Shown piece after piece: positions 24,609 through 34,892 of a stretch of 64,000 nucleotides of DNA; within the stretch, counting starts at the first letter, position 1; each line of letters opens with the position of its first letter. The DNA is taken from positions 1-64,000 of the forward strand of contig NZ_AUMJ01000004.1 in the NCBI RefSeq assembly GCF_000430625.1, written 5' to 3'. The notes under the pieces were generated by a model. That model was given only the letters and a program-made list of their open reading frames with translations, had not been told where the DNA came from and made no database searches. This DNA comes from Aneurinibacillus terranovensis DSM 18919. GTDB lineage: Bacteria > Bacillota > Bacilli > Aneurinibacillales > Aneurinibacillaceae. The position numbers were made by a program, and so were the translations under genes.

Positions 24609-24646
24609 TGTCGAATGGGCATTAGTGCCCATTCGACATTTTTTTT
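24609..24646 (+). terminator. Strong intrinsic terminator of bshC-ahcY
   Basis: TGTCGAATGGGCA and TGCCCATTCGACA form a perfect 13-bp stem followed by eight T residues. Confidence 0.95.
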
Positions 24647-24688
24647 AATCATGATTATTTTCTTCTTCGCAAAAAATCCTATTTTTTA

Positions 24689-24717
24689 TTGAAGGATTTT
24701 TTTTTATAATCTAGAAT
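24689..24717 (+). promoter_or_regulatory. Promoter of the dcw cluster
   Basis: TTGAAG, 17 bases and TAGAAT lie just upstream of the MraZ repeats. An overlapping TATAAT at 24705 lacks a well-placed -35 box. Confidence 0.5.
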
Positions 24718-24726
24718 AACCTAAAC

Positions 24727-24770
24727 GTGGTGGAAAGTGGGGCAAAGTGGAGGCCAGGGGTAGAATGGTG
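24727..24770 (+). promoter_or_regulatory. MraZ-box direct repeats
   Basis: GTGG (or GGGG) recurs at 24727, 24737, 24747 and 24757, a 10-base period, twice as AAAGTGG. MraZ binds direct repeats of this type in the promoters of its own operon. The array lies right after the -10 element, suited to autorepression. Confidence 0.65.
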
Positions 24771-24782
24771 GGGTGAAGCGAA

Positions 24783-25214
24783 ATGTTTATGGGGGAATAC
24801 CAGCATACTATCGATGAAAAAGGCCGCTTAACCATTCCCGCCCGATTTCGTGAAGAGCTTTCCGAGAAATTTGTAGTCACCCGTGGACTGGATAACTGTC
24901 TCTTTGTCTATCCGTATGAAGAGTGGAAAACGCTGGAGCGCAAATTAACATCGCTTCCGTTTACACGCTCCGACGTCAGGGCCTTTACACGGCTTCTCTT
25001 TTCCGGTGCCACTGAATGTGTGCTTGATAAGCAGGGAAGAGTAAATATACCCGCAACCCTGCGCAAACACGCCCGCTTGGAGAAGGAATGCATTGTGGTG
25101 GGGGTTTCAAGCCGTGTGGAGATATGGAGCGAAGAAGTATGGGAGACATACTGCGCTCAGTCCGGCGATTCTTTCAATGAAATTGCCGAGAAAATTGTCG
25201 ATTTTGATCTATAG
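24783..25214 (+). CDS. mraZ: Transcriptional regulator MraZ
   Basis: A 143-residue protein with two SpoVT-AbrB-like halves. The first shows [19 protein letters not shown], the second [20 protein letters not shown], the usual MraZ duplication. MraZ is the conserved first gene of the dcw cluster and binds its own promoter. The start ATG 24783 follows GGGGTGAAG. It is followed directly by rsmH. Confidence 0.95.
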   Translation: MFMGEYQHTIDEKGRLTIPARFREELSEKFVVTRGLDNCLFVYPYEEWKTLERKLTSLPFTRSDVRAFTRLLFSGATECVLDKQGRVNIPATLRKHARLEKECIVVGVSSRVEIWSEEVWETYCAQSGDSFNEIAEKIVDFDL

Positions 25215-25238
25215 GTATTTTTAGTGGGAGGAAGAACG

Positions 25239-26189
25239 ATGTTCCATCACATCACTGTATTGCATCAAGAAGCGGTAGATGGGTTAGCGATTAAGCCTGA
25301 AGGGATCTATGTTGACTGCACGCTCGGCGGAGCCGGTCACAGTTCATTAATTGCTTCCAAACTAACGGGAGGTGGACGTTTAATTTCGATCGACCAGGAC
25401 GAGGTGGCTCTGGAGGCGGCGAAAGAAAAACTTGCTCCTTATATGAATGTTGTCACACTTGTGAAAAGTAATTTTCGACATATTAAACAAGTGTTGGAGA
25501 ATTTACATATTGTAAAAGTTAATGGCGTTTTGTTCGATTTAGGTGTATCCTCGCCGCAGCTTGATGAAGCGGAACGCGGCTTCAGTTATAATGCAGATGC
25601 GCGGCTCGATATGCGAATGGACCAGGAACAGCCGCTGAGTGCATACGAGGTTATAAATGAGTGGCCGGAAGAAAAGATAGCCAACGTCATTTTTACTTAT
25701 GGGGAAGAGAAATTTTCCCGCCGCATCGCGAGGCAAATTGTGAAACAGCGTGAAAGTGAGCCGATTCAAACGACAGGCGAACTGGTTGACGTAATTAAAA
25801 AAGCGATTCCGGCTGCTGCCAGAAGGACAGGTCCCCATCCGGCAAAGCGGACATTCCAGGCGATACGCATTGCGGTCAACGATGAATTAAACGCGTTTCA
25901 GGAGGCGTTAGAAGATAGTATAGCCCTGCTGGCACCGGGGGGAAGAGTTAGTGTGATTACATTCCACTCGCTTGAAGACCGGATTTGCAAGCAGACGTAC
26001 CAGGACTACAGCCGCGGGTGTACATGCCCGCCCGATTTTCCAAAGTGTGTGTGCGGGAATCAGCCTATGATAAAAATTATAACGAGAAAACCGATGATGC
26101 CAGGTGAAAACGAACTTGCAGAAAACCCGAGAGCTCGGTCAGCAAAGCTTCGCATTGCTGAAAAGCTGCCATCGGACAGGGAGGGATAA
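25239..26189 (+). CDS. rsmH: 16S rRNA (cytosine(1402)-N(4))-methyltransferase
   Basis: A 316-residue methyltransferase (MraW). It begins [15 protein letters not shown] and has the SAM loop [11 protein letters not shown], then [35 protein letters not shown] and [10 protein letters not shown]. It methylates N4 of C1402 in the decoding centre of 16S rRNA. ATG 25239 follows GTGGGAGGAAG; a GTG at 25224 would overlap that site. Confidence 0.95.
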   Translation: MFHHITVLHQEAVDGLAIKPEGIYVDCTLGGAGHSSLIASKLTGGGRLISIDQDEVALEAAKEKLAPYMNVVTLVKSNFRHIKQVLENLHIVKVNGVLFDLGVSSPQLDEAERGFSYNADARLDMRMDQEQPLSAYEVINEWPEEKIANVIFTYGEEKFSRRIARQIVKQRESEPIQTTGELVDVIKKAIPAAARRTGPHPAKRTFQAIRIAVNDELNAFQEALEDSIALLAPGGRVSVITFHSLEDRICKQTYQDYSRGCTCPPDFPKCVCGNQPMIKIITRKPMMPGENELAENPRARSAKLRIAEKLPSDREG

Positions 26190-26192
26190 GGT

Positions 26193-26558
26193 TTGAAATC
26201 ATACAACCAAGGGAATCTTGCAACCAGCATCCAACAAAATCCAAAACGCAAACAGAAAATATCACAGAAGAAACGGGTGACTGTTCGTTACGGGATCAGC
26301 GGCGCGGAGAAATTGACGTACTTTTTTTCTATCCTGTTCCTGGTGGCACTATGTTTGCTGATAACTGCGCGTTATGCTCAAATTTCAAGCTATAATTTCC
26401 AAATGATAAAAATGCAAAAAGAGATAAAAACGCTCACGGAAGCAACGGGAGAACTAAGGGTACAAATTGATACATTGAGTCGGCCTGAACGAATTCAGCA
26501 GATTGCGGAAAAAATGGGATTGACAAGCAACGACAGTACCGTCCGTGTGGTCAAATAG
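26193..26558 (+). CDS. ftsL: Cell division protein FtsL
   Basis: A 121-residue bitopic protein: basic cytoplasmic N-terminus (about 1-45), one membrane helix (about 46-65), then a leucine-zipper-like coiled coil (QKEIKTLTEATGELRVQIDTL). FtsL forms the DivIC/DivIB subcomplex of the divisome. The TTG start follows AGGGAGGGATAAGG. It sits in the standard place between rsmH and pbpB. Confidence 0.88.
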   Translation: MKSYNQGNLATSIQQNPKRKQKISQKKRVTVRYGISGAEKLTYFFSILFLVALCLLITARYAQISSYNFQMIKMQKEIKTLTEATGELRVQIDTLSRPERIQQIAEKMGLTSNDSTVRVVK

Positions 26559-26587
26559 AATCCCTCGTTTGTAGGAGGAAATAAGAG

Positions 26588-28846
26588 ATGTTAAAGAAAC
26601 GAATTGTCTGGCGCACGTTATTTTTGGGAGCGGGGTTTACGCTTCTCTTTTTTTTGCTTATTTTGCGTTCCTATTGGATTCAATCGGTCGATAGGCAATT
26701 TTACCTTGTGAAGGCAAAGGCTACTTGGGAGAGAAGTGACGCGATTATTCCGAAGCGCGGGGAAATACTGGATCGAAACGGGAAAGTGCTGGCTTACACT
26801 GCGAAAGCCTATACGGTGTTGGCCCGCTTGAAGCCCTATTCTAACGATAGCAAGAATGATCGCTACGTAAAGGATCCGGATGGAACAGCTGCAAAACTGG
26901 CGCCCATCCTTAACGTAACGAAACAATCTCTGCTGACAAGGCTTACGGATACGACACACGCTCAGGTTGAACTTCGGCCCGGTGGGTGGAAGATTTCAAA
27001 AGATGTAGCGGATAAAATTGAACAGCTTAAGCTGCCGGGAATCACGTTATATCCTGATTCCAAGCGCTATTATCCATTCGGTGAAGTCGCTTCGCATATT
27101 CTCGGCTATACAAATCTTGACGGCCAGCCGATGATGGGAATTGAAAAGGCGGAGGATAATATTCTAAAGGGCGAAAAAGGCAGCTTTACCATGAAAATCG
27201 ATAAAAACGGAAACCAGCTGCCAGATGGTGTAGAATCGTATAAATCGGCTGTTGATGGAAAGGATGTCGTGCTTACCATCGACCAGCAGATTCAAAGCTA
27301 TCTGGAAGAAGCATTGGATAACATCACGGCTCAATATAAGAGCACAGGCGGGATAACTGCTATCGTGGAAAATCCGCAAACCGGAGAGATTCTCGCCATG
27401 AGCAGTCGTCCTACCTACAACCCGAATTCGTACTGGAACGGCACAGGTGGGTTTAGCGATCTGGCGATAAATAAAAACTATGAACCCGGATCGACCTTTA
27501 AAATTGTGACGCTGTCGGCGGCGATTCAAGAAGGATTGTTTAATGCAAATGATACGTATATGTCAGGGACGTATGACAAAATAAAGGGAAGCGCACCGAT
27601 TAAAGACCATAACGATGGCGCCGGTTGGGGGCGTATTACGTTTAGGGAAGGGGTCAAGCGCTCCAGTAACGTAGCGTTTGTCATTCTTGGTTATGAACGA
27701 CTACAGAAACAAAGATTGTTCTCTTATATCCGCAAATTTGGCTTTGGCGCACAGACGGGAATTGAACTGCCAGGTGAAGAAAACGGAATTCTGAACTTTT
27801 CCCATCCGTACCCGCGCGATGTCGCATCGATGACGTTTGGGCAGGCGATCGATGTAACAGCGATGCAGATGGTCGCCGCGGGGGGAACGGTGGCAAACGG
27901 CGGAAATTTAATGCAGCCCTATTTGATTAAAGGAACACGTGACCCGAATACCGGTCAAATGATCAGCACCAAACAACCCCATGTCGTACGACGGGTCGTA
28001 TCTGAGGATACCGCTAAGCAGGTGCGTGATCTCTTAGGTGCTGTCGTTAACGAAAAAAATGGTACGGGACAGGCCTATGCGATTCCTGGCTATGAGGTGG
28101 CGGGGAAAACCGGAACGGCACAAGTTATGGGGAAAGGAGGATATATGCCTGGCCAATATATTATCTCTTTTCTCGGGTTCGCACCGAAAGACAACCCCAA
28201 ACTGTTAATGTATATCATGGTCGATCGTCCGCAGGTTGACAATCAGGAAACGGCAGCTAAATCCATTACCGCACCGGTCTTTAAATCCGTGATGGAGAAA
28301 AGCCTGCAGTATTTGAAAGAGACACCGGATGCGACGAGCGGCAAAACGATTACAGTAACAGACAATAAAGATGCAACGGTAACCATGCCACCGACGGTAG
28401 GGGAAAAGGTAGAGGATGTGAAAAAATCGCTGGGAGTGAGCGGCTTAACGATCGAAACACTTGGAAATGGTCCGACCGTTGTCGGGCAATATCCGAAAGA
28501 AGGGGAAGAGCTTTCAAAGGGTGATAAAGTCTATTTGCTTACCTCGAAAGGGGCAGTTAAAATACCTGATTTAACCGGGAAAACACTGCGGGATGTAATG
28601 GAAATTTCCAGCCTAATCGGCGTTACGGTTTCGGGTGTGCAAGGAGAAGGGTACGTTGTTTCGCAAAATCCTGCGCCTGGCGTGACGATCAGGCAGGGGG
28701 ATAGCCTGGCGATTGTGCTGGCCCCTAAATCACAGGTGCCTCCCTCTTCTTCGCCGGCAGATACGAATGCACCTGCTGCACAACCGCAGCCGTCTGTAAA
28801 GAAAACCGGTAAAACGAGCAACCCGCAGGTGAATCAAACAAACTAA
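26588..28846 (+). CDS. pbpB: Septal transpeptidase PBP 2B with PASTA domains
   Basis: A 752-residue class B penicillin-binding protein. It has an N-terminal membrane anchor (about 10-28), a dimerisation domain and a transpeptidase domain with active-site serine motif STFK (about residue 302), SSN and KTGTAQ. Two C-terminal PASTA domains follow (about 590-720), then a Pro/Ser/Thr/Gln-rich tail longer than that of B. subtilis PBP 2B. It is the essential division transpeptidase. The ATG follows GGAGG. Confidence 0.93.
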   Translation: MLKKRIVWRTLFLGAGFTLLFFLLILRSYWIQSVDRQFYLVKAKATWERSDAIIPKRGEILDRNGKVLAYTAKAYTVLARLKPYSNDSKNDRYVKDPDGTAAKLAPILNVTKQSLLTRLTDTTHAQVELRPGGWKISKDVADKIEQLKLPGITLYPDSKRYYPFGEVASHILGYTNLDGQPMMGIEKAEDNILKGEKGSFTMKIDKNGNQLPDGVESYKSAVDGKDVVLTIDQQIQSYLEEALDNITAQYKSTGGITAIVENPQTGEILAMSSRPTYNPNSYWNGTGGFSDLAINKNYEPGSTFKIVTLSAAIQEGLFNANDTYMSGTYDKIKGSAPIKDHNDGAGWGRITFREGVKRSSNVAFVILGYERLQKQRLFSYIRKFGFGAQTGIELPGEENGILNFSHPYPRDVASMTFGQAIDVTAMQMVAAGGTVANGGNLMQPYLIKGTRDPNTGQMISTKQPHVVRRVVSEDTAKQVRDLLGAVVNEKNGTGQAYAIPGYEVAGKTGTAQVMGKGGYMPGQYIISFLGFAPKDNPKLLMYIMVDRPQVDNQETAAKSITAPVFKSVMEKSLQYLKETPDATSGKTITVTDNKDATVTMPPTVGEKVEDVKKSLGVSGLTIETLGNGPTVVGQYPKEGEELSKGDKVYLLTSKGAVKIPDLTGKTLRDVMEISSLIGVTVSGVQGEGYVVSQNPAPGVTIRQGDSLAIVLAPKSQVPPSSSPADTNAPAAQPQPSVKKTGKTSNPQVNQTN

Positions 28847-28924
28847 AGAAAGCCTGTTCTATCTCTTTCCTTGTGCGAATAGGGTTACATTGAGAATACT
28901 TTCGCATAAGGGGGAGACTGGAAC

Positions 28925-30838
28925 TTGCGTGTATCAGGAGTCACGGTTAGACGCCGTATTTTCATCGCATTATTGATCGGTGTATTTTTATTTGCCCTTC
29001 TCATCGCCCGCCTTGGCTATGTTCAGATATGGAAAGGTAATACTCTGAGCGAAAAAGCGCAGAAATTGTGGAGCCGGGATATGCCTTTCGAAGCAAAGCG
29101 GGGCCGCATTTATGACCGGAACGGGACTGCTCTGGCTTATAACATAAGCGTCCCGTCTATTATGGGGATTCCTGTCCAGATTAAGGATCCGGCTGGCACC
29201 GCGAAAAAGCTGGCTCCTGTTCTAAAGGTCAGTGAACAGGATATCTATAAAGCCATTACAAAGCGTACTTCGTTAGTACGCGTACCGGGCGGGCGCAGAG
29301 TTTCCCAGGCAGTCGCGGACCAGGTACTCGCCCTGAATTTGCCTGGAATCCATGTGGTGGAAGACTCCCGGCGTTTTTATCCGCGGGGTGCGTTTGCTTC
29401 CCATATTCTCGGTTTTACCGGAGTGGACAATCAGGGTCTGACTGGCGTAGAAAAAGTGTATGATAAGAAACTGATGGGAACCGACGGCCATATTTCATTT
29501 TATACGAATGCCAAAGGCGAGATGATGCCCGGATTAAGTGAAGAATTTACACCACCGAAAGACGGACTTGATTTACACCTTACGATTGATGCCAACATTC
29601 AAACCATTCTCGAACGTGAACTTGACCAGGCGATGACTGTTTATCAGCCGGAAGATATTATTTCCATCGCCGTATCGCCAAAAACGGGTGAAGTTCTCGG
29701 AATGGCCAGCCGGCCTACGTATGACCCGGGACATTACAAAGACTATCCGTTTGAAACACTAAACCGGAACCTGCCTATTTGGAAAACGTACGAGCCCGGC
29801 TCTACATTCAAGATTATTACGCTGGCTGCAGCTCTGCAGGAGGGGAAGGTTAATCTCGATAAAGATACGTTTGACGATCCCGGTTATATAAACGTAGCCG
29901 GTGCCATTCTCAAGTGCTGGAAGCGCGGCGGCCACGGGCACCAGACGTTTCTCCAGGGCGTTGAGAATTCCTGCAACCCGGGATTTGTCATTCTCGGGCA
30001 GCGGGTGGGCAAGGAGCGCCTCTTTCACTATATTCGCCAATTTGGATTTGGCCAAAAAACAGGTATTGACCTAATGGGTGAAGAAAATGGATTGCTCTTC
30101 AATTTAAAAAGAGTAGGGCCTGTCGAACTGGCAACGACATCGTTCGGACAGGGTGTTTCCGTGACACCGATCCAGCAGGTGATGGCCGTATCCGCTGCGA
30201 TAAATGGCGGAAACCTGATGAAGCCCTATCTTGCGAAATCGTGGATCGATCCGGAAACAGGCAAAACGGTCGAGGTGAACCAGCCAAAATTGGTTCGCCG
30301 CGTCATTTCTCCCCAGACATCGGCCGAGGTGCGGCGGGCGCTTGAGAGTGTTGTCGCCAATGGTTCGGGCAGGAATGCTTACATCGACGGCTACCGGGTC
30401 GGCGGAAAAACGGGGACTGCGCAGGTGGTGGAGAACGGCGTTTACTCCAGCAGCAAGCATATCGTATCGTTTATCGGGTTTGCACCGGCGGATGATCCGC
30501 AAATTATCGTTTATACAGCCGTTAACAATCCAAAAGGCATCCAGTTCGGGGGCGTTGTGGCTGCACCTATTGTCCGAAATATTTTGGAATCTGCGCTGCC
30601 ATATCTGAAAGTTCCGAAGCGCACGGGCCAAATGGTAAAAAAATATCAGTATCCGGATAAAAAAGTCCTGCAAGTTCCTAATTTTGTAGGTCTGGACCGT
30701 AAAGAAATGGGAAATAGTGAGTACACTTTCCCACTGGACGTTGCCGGAAAGGGAGATAAAGTCATATACCAGTCACCGCAGCCGGGAGAACGGGTGGAGG
30801 AAGGAACAAAAATCCGCGTCTATCTGGGTGACAAATAA
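28925..30838 (+). CDS. spoVD: Sporulation-specific penicillin-binding protein SpoVD
   Basis: A 637-residue class B PBP paralogous to the previous gene: membrane anchor (about 13-32), GKIYDRN-like GRIYDRNGTALAYN, catalytic motifs STFK (about 294), SCN and KTGTAQ. A single C-terminal PASTA domain (about 580-635) distinguishes it from PBP 2B. SpoVD crosslinks spore cortex peptidoglycan with SpoVE, encoded downstream. The TTG start follows GGGGGAGA. The 78 bases upstream could hold a sporulation promoter; I cannot define one. Confidence 0.92.
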   Translation: MRVSGVTVRRRIFIALLIGVFLFALLIARLGYVQIWKGNTLSEKAQKLWSRDMPFEAKRGRIYDRNGTALAYNISVPSIMGIPVQIKDPAGTAKKLAPVLKVSEQDIYKAITKRTSLVRVPGGRRVSQAVADQVLALNLPGIHVVEDSRRFYPRGAFASHILGFTGVDNQGLTGVEKVYDKKLMGTDGHISFYTNAKGEMMPGLSEEFTPPKDGLDLHLTIDANIQTILERELDQAMTVYQPEDIISIAVSPKTGEVLGMASRPTYDPGHYKDYPFETLNRNLPIWKTYEPGSTFKIITLAAALQEGKVNLDKDTFDDPGYINVAGAILKCWKRGGHGHQTFLQGVENSCNPGFVILGQRVGKERLFHYIRQFGFGQKTGIDLMGEENGLLFNLKRVGPVELATTSFGQGVSVTPIQQVMAVSAAINGGNLMKPYLAKSWIDPETGKTVEVNQPKLVRRVISPQTSAEVRRALESVVANGSGRNAYIDGYRVGGKTGTAQVVENGVYSSSKHIVSFIGFAPADDPQIIVYTAVNNPKGIQFGGVVAAPIVRNILESALPYLKVPKRTGQMVKKYQYPDKKVLQVPNFVGLDRKEMGNSEYTFPLDVAGKGDKVIYQSPQPGERVEEGTKIRVYLGDK

Positions 30839-30930
30839 GGCAAAGAGCATTAAAATGAATGCGGGTGTTTATTCTATATAAGTAAGAGGCGGGAATGCCT
30901 GCCTCGTTACGGGAAGAAGGGAGAATCTAC

Positions 30931-32406
30931 ATGCAGCTAGATGCGTTGCTCGCATTTCTAATAAATTCCCGCTGCGTTGGAAATGCAAATATTGAAATCA
31001 CCGGACTACAAATAGACTCCCGGAAAATAGAGCCCGGCAATTTATTTATTTGTTTGCCGGGTTTTGCCGTAGACGGTCATGATTATGCGGAGCAGGCGGT
31101 AGCGGCAGGTGCAAGCGCCGTTGTCGCCGAGCGCGGCATCAGCGTGAACGCCACGACTGTTTATGTCCCGGATACAAGAAGGGCGATGGCGATCCTTGCC
31201 GATCGTTTTTACGGACAGCCTACACACCGGATGAAGGTAATCGGTGTTACCGGGACCAACGGAAAAACGACAACGACACACCTTATCCAGAAAGTGTTGA
31301 ATGATGCCGGTCATCCTGCCGGAATTATCGGAACGATTGAAATGCGAATGGGACAGGAAGGAAAGCCGGTAAAAAATACGACACCCGAAGCGGTGGATCT
31401 GCAGCAGGCGTTTCATTGGATGGCAGAACAGGGAGCGGAGTACGCGGCCATTGAGGTATCCTCCCACGCACTCGATATGGGAAGAGTGCGCGGAGTCCGC
31501 TTTACAACCGCCGTTTTTACAAACCTGACGCAGGATCATCTCGATTACCACGTCACGATGGAAAAATATCGCGATGCAAAAGGACTGCTATTTTCTCAGC
31601 TTGGCAATGAATATGATAAGGACCAAATGAAATACGCCGTGCTAAACAGCGATGATGAAGCGAGTGACACATACGCACGCATCACTTCAGCACAGGTGAT
31701 TACATACGGGATTTCCTCCCGGGCGGACGTTATGGCGCGCAATATCTCCATATCACCGTCCGGGACCAGTTTCACCTTGGATACGTTTGCCGGTAGCGTT
31801 CCGCTTCATTTAAAGATGATCGGCAACTTTAACGTGTACAATGCCCTTGCCGCAGCGGCGGCCTGCCTGGCGGAAGGAATCTCTCTCGAACAGATTAAGC
31901 GAAGCTTAGAAGAAATGGAAGGCGTCCGCGGGCGTTTTGAGCGGGTTGACGGGGGACAGGAGTATACTGTCATCGTCGACTACGCGCATACGCCTGATAG
32001 CCTGGAAAGTGTGTTACAGACCGTCCGTGATTTTGCGAAGCGGGACGTATATTGTATCGTTGGCTGTGGTGGAGATCGCGACCGGACAAAACGGCCGATT
32101 ATGGCGCGGGTAGCTGCGGCTTACGCCGACCTGGCTGTGCTGACTTCAGACAATCCGCGCTCAGAAGACCCGGAAGCGATCCTGGCAGATATGATGGCCG
32201 GGCTTGCGGATGTACCTGACCGGAAATATGTAACGATGGTGGACCGCAGGGAAGCGATCCGGTACGCCATCGGGCAGGCAAAGCCCGGAGACGTTATTAT
32301 CATAGCGGGCAAAGGCCATGAAACGTATCAGATTATTAAAGACCGCGTACTTCACTTCGATGATAAAGAAGAGGCCATGCTCGCGATTAACGAAAGAGAA
32401 AAGTAG
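30931..32406 (+). CDS. murE: UDP-MurNAc-tripeptide synthetase MurE
   Basis: A 491-residue Mur ligase with the ATP loop GVTGTNGKTTTTHL, EVSSHAL and the DNPRSEDP motif. DNPR is the meso-diaminopimelate signature, so it should add meso-DAP, not lysine. The lysine-carbamate and C-terminal GKGHETYQ segment are present. ATG 30931 follows GAAGAAGGGAGA; 12 upstream codons in frame lack a ribosome site. Confidence 0.95.
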   Translation: MQLDALLAFLINSRCVGNANIEITGLQIDSRKIEPGNLFICLPGFAVDGHDYAEQAVAAGASAVVAERGISVNATTVYVPDTRRAMAILADRFYGQPTHRMKVIGVTGTNGKTTTTHLIQKVLNDAGHPAGIIGTIEMRMGQEGKPVKNTTPEAVDLQQAFHWMAEQGAEYAAIEVSSHALDMGRVRGVRFTTAVFTNLTQDHLDYHVTMEKYRDAKGLLFSQLGNEYDKDQMKYAVLNSDDEASDTYARITSAQVITYGISSRADVMARNISISPSGTSFTLDTFAGSVPLHLKMIGNFNVYNALAAAAACLAEGISLEQIKRSLEEMEGVRGRFERVDGGQEYTVIVDYAHTPDSLESVLQTVRDFAKRDVYCIVGCGGDRDRTKRPIMARVAAAYADLAVLTSDNPRSEDPEAILADMMAGLADVPDRKYVTMVDRREAIRYAIGQAKPGDVIIIAGKGHETYQIIKDRVLHFDDKEEAMLAINEREK

Positions 32407-32431
32407 GGTGAGATAGAAAGGAGGCAGGGGA

Positions 32432-33394
32432 ATGTTGGTCAGAATTTTATTCTTTTCCATTGCCGCGGCTTTTCTCATTGCTGTCGTGTTAGCACCTCTC
32501 TTCATCCCCATTCTTAGGCGCTTGAAGTTTGGCCAGGCAATTCGGGAAGAAGGTCCGAAAGGTCACCAGAAAAAAGCCGGGACACCGACAATGGGCGGAA
32601 TCATTATTTTGCTCGCGCTTACGTTTACCGTAGTCAAATTTGCCAATCAGTCGGTGGAAGTATTCTTATTATTGTTTATTACGCTTGGGTACGGTCTTAT
32701 CGGATTTTTAGACGATTTCATTAAAATCATGCGCAAGCGCAATTTAGGCCTTACAGCCAAACAAAAGCTCATCGGCCAATTGCTGATTGGCGGTATATTT
32801 TATTACGTGTATATCAGGAGCGGATTTCCTACAACGATTTCCATTCCAGGTACGAGAATTGGAATTGACCTCGGATTGATGTACCTGCCGCTTGTCATTA
32901 TTATGACACTTGGTTCCTCGAACGCTGTCAACCTCACCGATGGCCTCGACGGGCTGCTGGCGGGTACGAGCGCCATTGCATTTAGCGCGTATGCCGTGAT
33001 CGCCTGGGTGAACAGCCAGATGGACATTGCCATCTTCTCGGCGGCGATTGTCGGTGCGGTGTTAGGTTTTCTGGTGTTTAATGCCCATCCGGCGAAGGTA
33101 TTTATGGGGGATACCGGGTCGCTTGCCCTTGGGGGTGCTCTGGCGGGTATCGCAATCCTCACGAAAACGGAAATTCTGCTTGTTATTATCGGCGGTGTAT
33201 TTGTTGTCGAGACACTGTCCGTTATTATCCAGGTACTGTCTTTCAAAACACGAAAAAAACGGGTATTTCGCATGAGCCCGATTCACCACCACTACGAGCT
33301 TGGCGGCTGGTCCGAATGGCGGGTTGTTGTTACGTTCTGGCTGGCGGGATTGGTGTGTGCGGGTCTTGGGGTATATATTGAGGTGTTAAACTAA
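32432..33394 (+). CDS. mraY: Phospho-MurNAc-pentapeptide transferase MraY
   Basis: A 320-residue polytopic membrane enzyme with about 10 helices. Visible family motifs are [18 protein letters not shown] (aspartates for Mg), [12 protein letters not shown] and the C-terminal [15 protein letters not shown]. It transfers phospho-MurNAc-pentapeptide to undecaprenyl phosphate, making lipid I. GGAGGCAGGGG precedes the ATG. The stop TAA shares its last A with the murD start. Confidence 0.97.
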   Translation: MLVRILFFSIAAAFLIAVVLAPLFIPILRRLKFGQAIREEGPKGHQKKAGTPTMGGIIILLALTFTVVKFANQSVEVFLLLFITLGYGLIGFLDDFIKIMRKRNLGLTAKQKLIGQLLIGGIFYYVYIRSGFPTTISIPGTRIGIDLGLMYLPLVIIMTLGSSNAVNLTDGLDGLLAGTSAIAFSAYAVIAWVNSQMDIAIFSAAIVGAVLGFLVFNAHPAKVFMGDTGSLALGGALAGIAILTKTEILLVIIGGVFVVETLSVIIQVLSFKTRKKRVFRMSPIHHHYELGGWSEWRVVVTFWLAGLVCAGLGVYIEVLN

Positions 33395-34812
33395 TGTCCA
33401 TAGAAAAAGGTAAAAAATATAGCGGAAAAAAAATAGTGATTCTTGGCCTGGCCAAAAGCGGCGCGGCTGTCGCAAAGCTTGTGCAGCGGTGCGGGGCAGA
33501 GGTCATTGTCAACGATAAAAAGAGCCGGGAAGAATCACCGGAAGCGGCGGAACTTGAAAAATTGGGTATTACGGTGATTTGCGGAGAACACCCGGAAGAT
33601 TTGATCAATCAAACGATTGACCTCGTTATTAAAAATCCGGGAATTCCTTACTCAATTTTACCGGTTGAAAAGGCGATATCCCTTGGCATTCCGGTCGTGA
33701 CGGAAATCGAAATAGCATATGAACTGTCCGATGCCCCGATTATTGGCATCACAGGGTCCAATGGAAAAACGACGACAACAACACTTGTCGGAGAGATTTT
33801 ACATAATGGCGGCCTTTCCCCGGTTGTCGCGGGCAATATCGGTACGGTACTCAGCGAACAGGCAGTTTCTGTAAAATCTGACCAAATCCTTGTCGCTGAA
33901 TTAAGCAGCTTCCAGTTAAAAGGAACCCGTGCGTTTCATCCGGCGATAGCCTGCCTTTTGAATGTATATGACGCCCATCTTGACTACCATAAAACGAAAG
34001 AAGACTATATACATAGCAAAATGAAGTTGTTTGCCAATCAGTGTCCGGAAGACGTTGCCGTGCTTAATTATGACAATAATGTATGCCGCATGGCTTCCAG
34101 GCAGATAAAATCCACGCTTCTCTGGTTCAGCCTCGGCGAGCCTGTTGAGCAGGGAAGTTATATCGACAACGGTTTTGTAATGTGGAAACGCCCTGAGGCC
34201 GGTTCACTCGCCGAACGTATGGCTCATACGCCTCTGATCGAGAAAATCATAGCGGTGGATGACATTGCACTGCCGGGGTCGCATAACCTGGAAAATGTGC
34301 TGGCATCCGTATGTATTGCGAAAGCCGCAGGAGTGGATGCAGAGAAAATCGCCGGTATACTCCGGACATTTACAGGGGTCGAGCACCGTCTTGAATTCGT
34401 GACGGAGGTGGAAGGCGTTAAATATTACAATGACTCAAAAGCGACGAACCCGGAGGCGGCCACCCGCGCGCTGCGCGCATTTTCGGCGCCAATTGTGCTG
34501 ATTGCCGGGGGGCTTGACCGGGGCATTGACTTTAAAGAACTCGTTCCTGTTTTTTCGGAAAGGGTAAAGGGAATCATCGTATATGGTCAAACGGCGGAAA
34601 AATTATCCGCGCGAGCCCGTGAAGCAGGGATTAATAATATCAAGTGCGTCGATACTGTTACTGATGCGGTTGCGGCTGCTCACCTCATGGCTCAAGCAGG
34701 AGATATTGTTCTTTTGTCGCCGGCATGTGCAAGCTGGGACATGTACAAATCGTTTGAAGAGCGGGGAAGCATGTTTAAGCAATCTGTGCATAAGCTTAAA
34801 ACAAGCCGGTAG
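33394..34812 (+). CDS. murD: UDP-MurNAc-alanine D-glutamate ligase MurD
   Basis: A 472-residue Mur ligase with N-terminal VILGLAKSGAAVA, ATP loop ITGSNGKTTTTTLVGEI, LSSFQL, and the C-terminal GVEHRLEFV, YNDSKATNPEA and AGGLDRG motifs. It adds D-glutamate to UDP-MurNAc-L-Ala. Slightly longer than the typical 450 residues. Overlap of one base with mraY (TAATG) indicates translational coupling. Confidence 0.96.
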   Translation: MSIEKGKKYSGKKIVILGLAKSGAAVAKLVQRCGAEVIVNDKKSREESPEAAELEKLGITVICGEHPEDLINQTIDLVIKNPGIPYSILPVEKAISLGIPVVTEIEIAYELSDAPIIGITGSNGKTTTTTLVGEILHNGGLSPVVAGNIGTVLSEQAVSVKSDQILVAELSSFQLKGTRAFHPAIACLLNVYDAHLDYHKTKEDYIHSKMKLFANQCPEDVAVLNYDNNVCRMASRQIKSTLLWFSLGEPVEQGSYIDNGFVMWKRPEAGSLAERMAHTPLIEKIIAVDDIALPGSHNLENVLASVCIAKAAGVDAEKIAGILRTFTGVEHRLEFVTEVEGVKYYNDSKATNPEAATRALRAFSAPIVLIAGGLDRGIDFKELVPVFSERVKGIIVYGQTAEKLSARAREAGINNIKCVDTVTDAVAAAHLMAQAGDIVLLSPACASWDMYKSFEERGSMFKQSVHKLKTSR

Positions 34813-34892
34813 TTCGTCCGCTTTGTCCTTGTTTTCTTTATCAGGTGATCACGGCGGAACCGGTTAATCCAGTTACGGTAGAGGTGTTCTCC

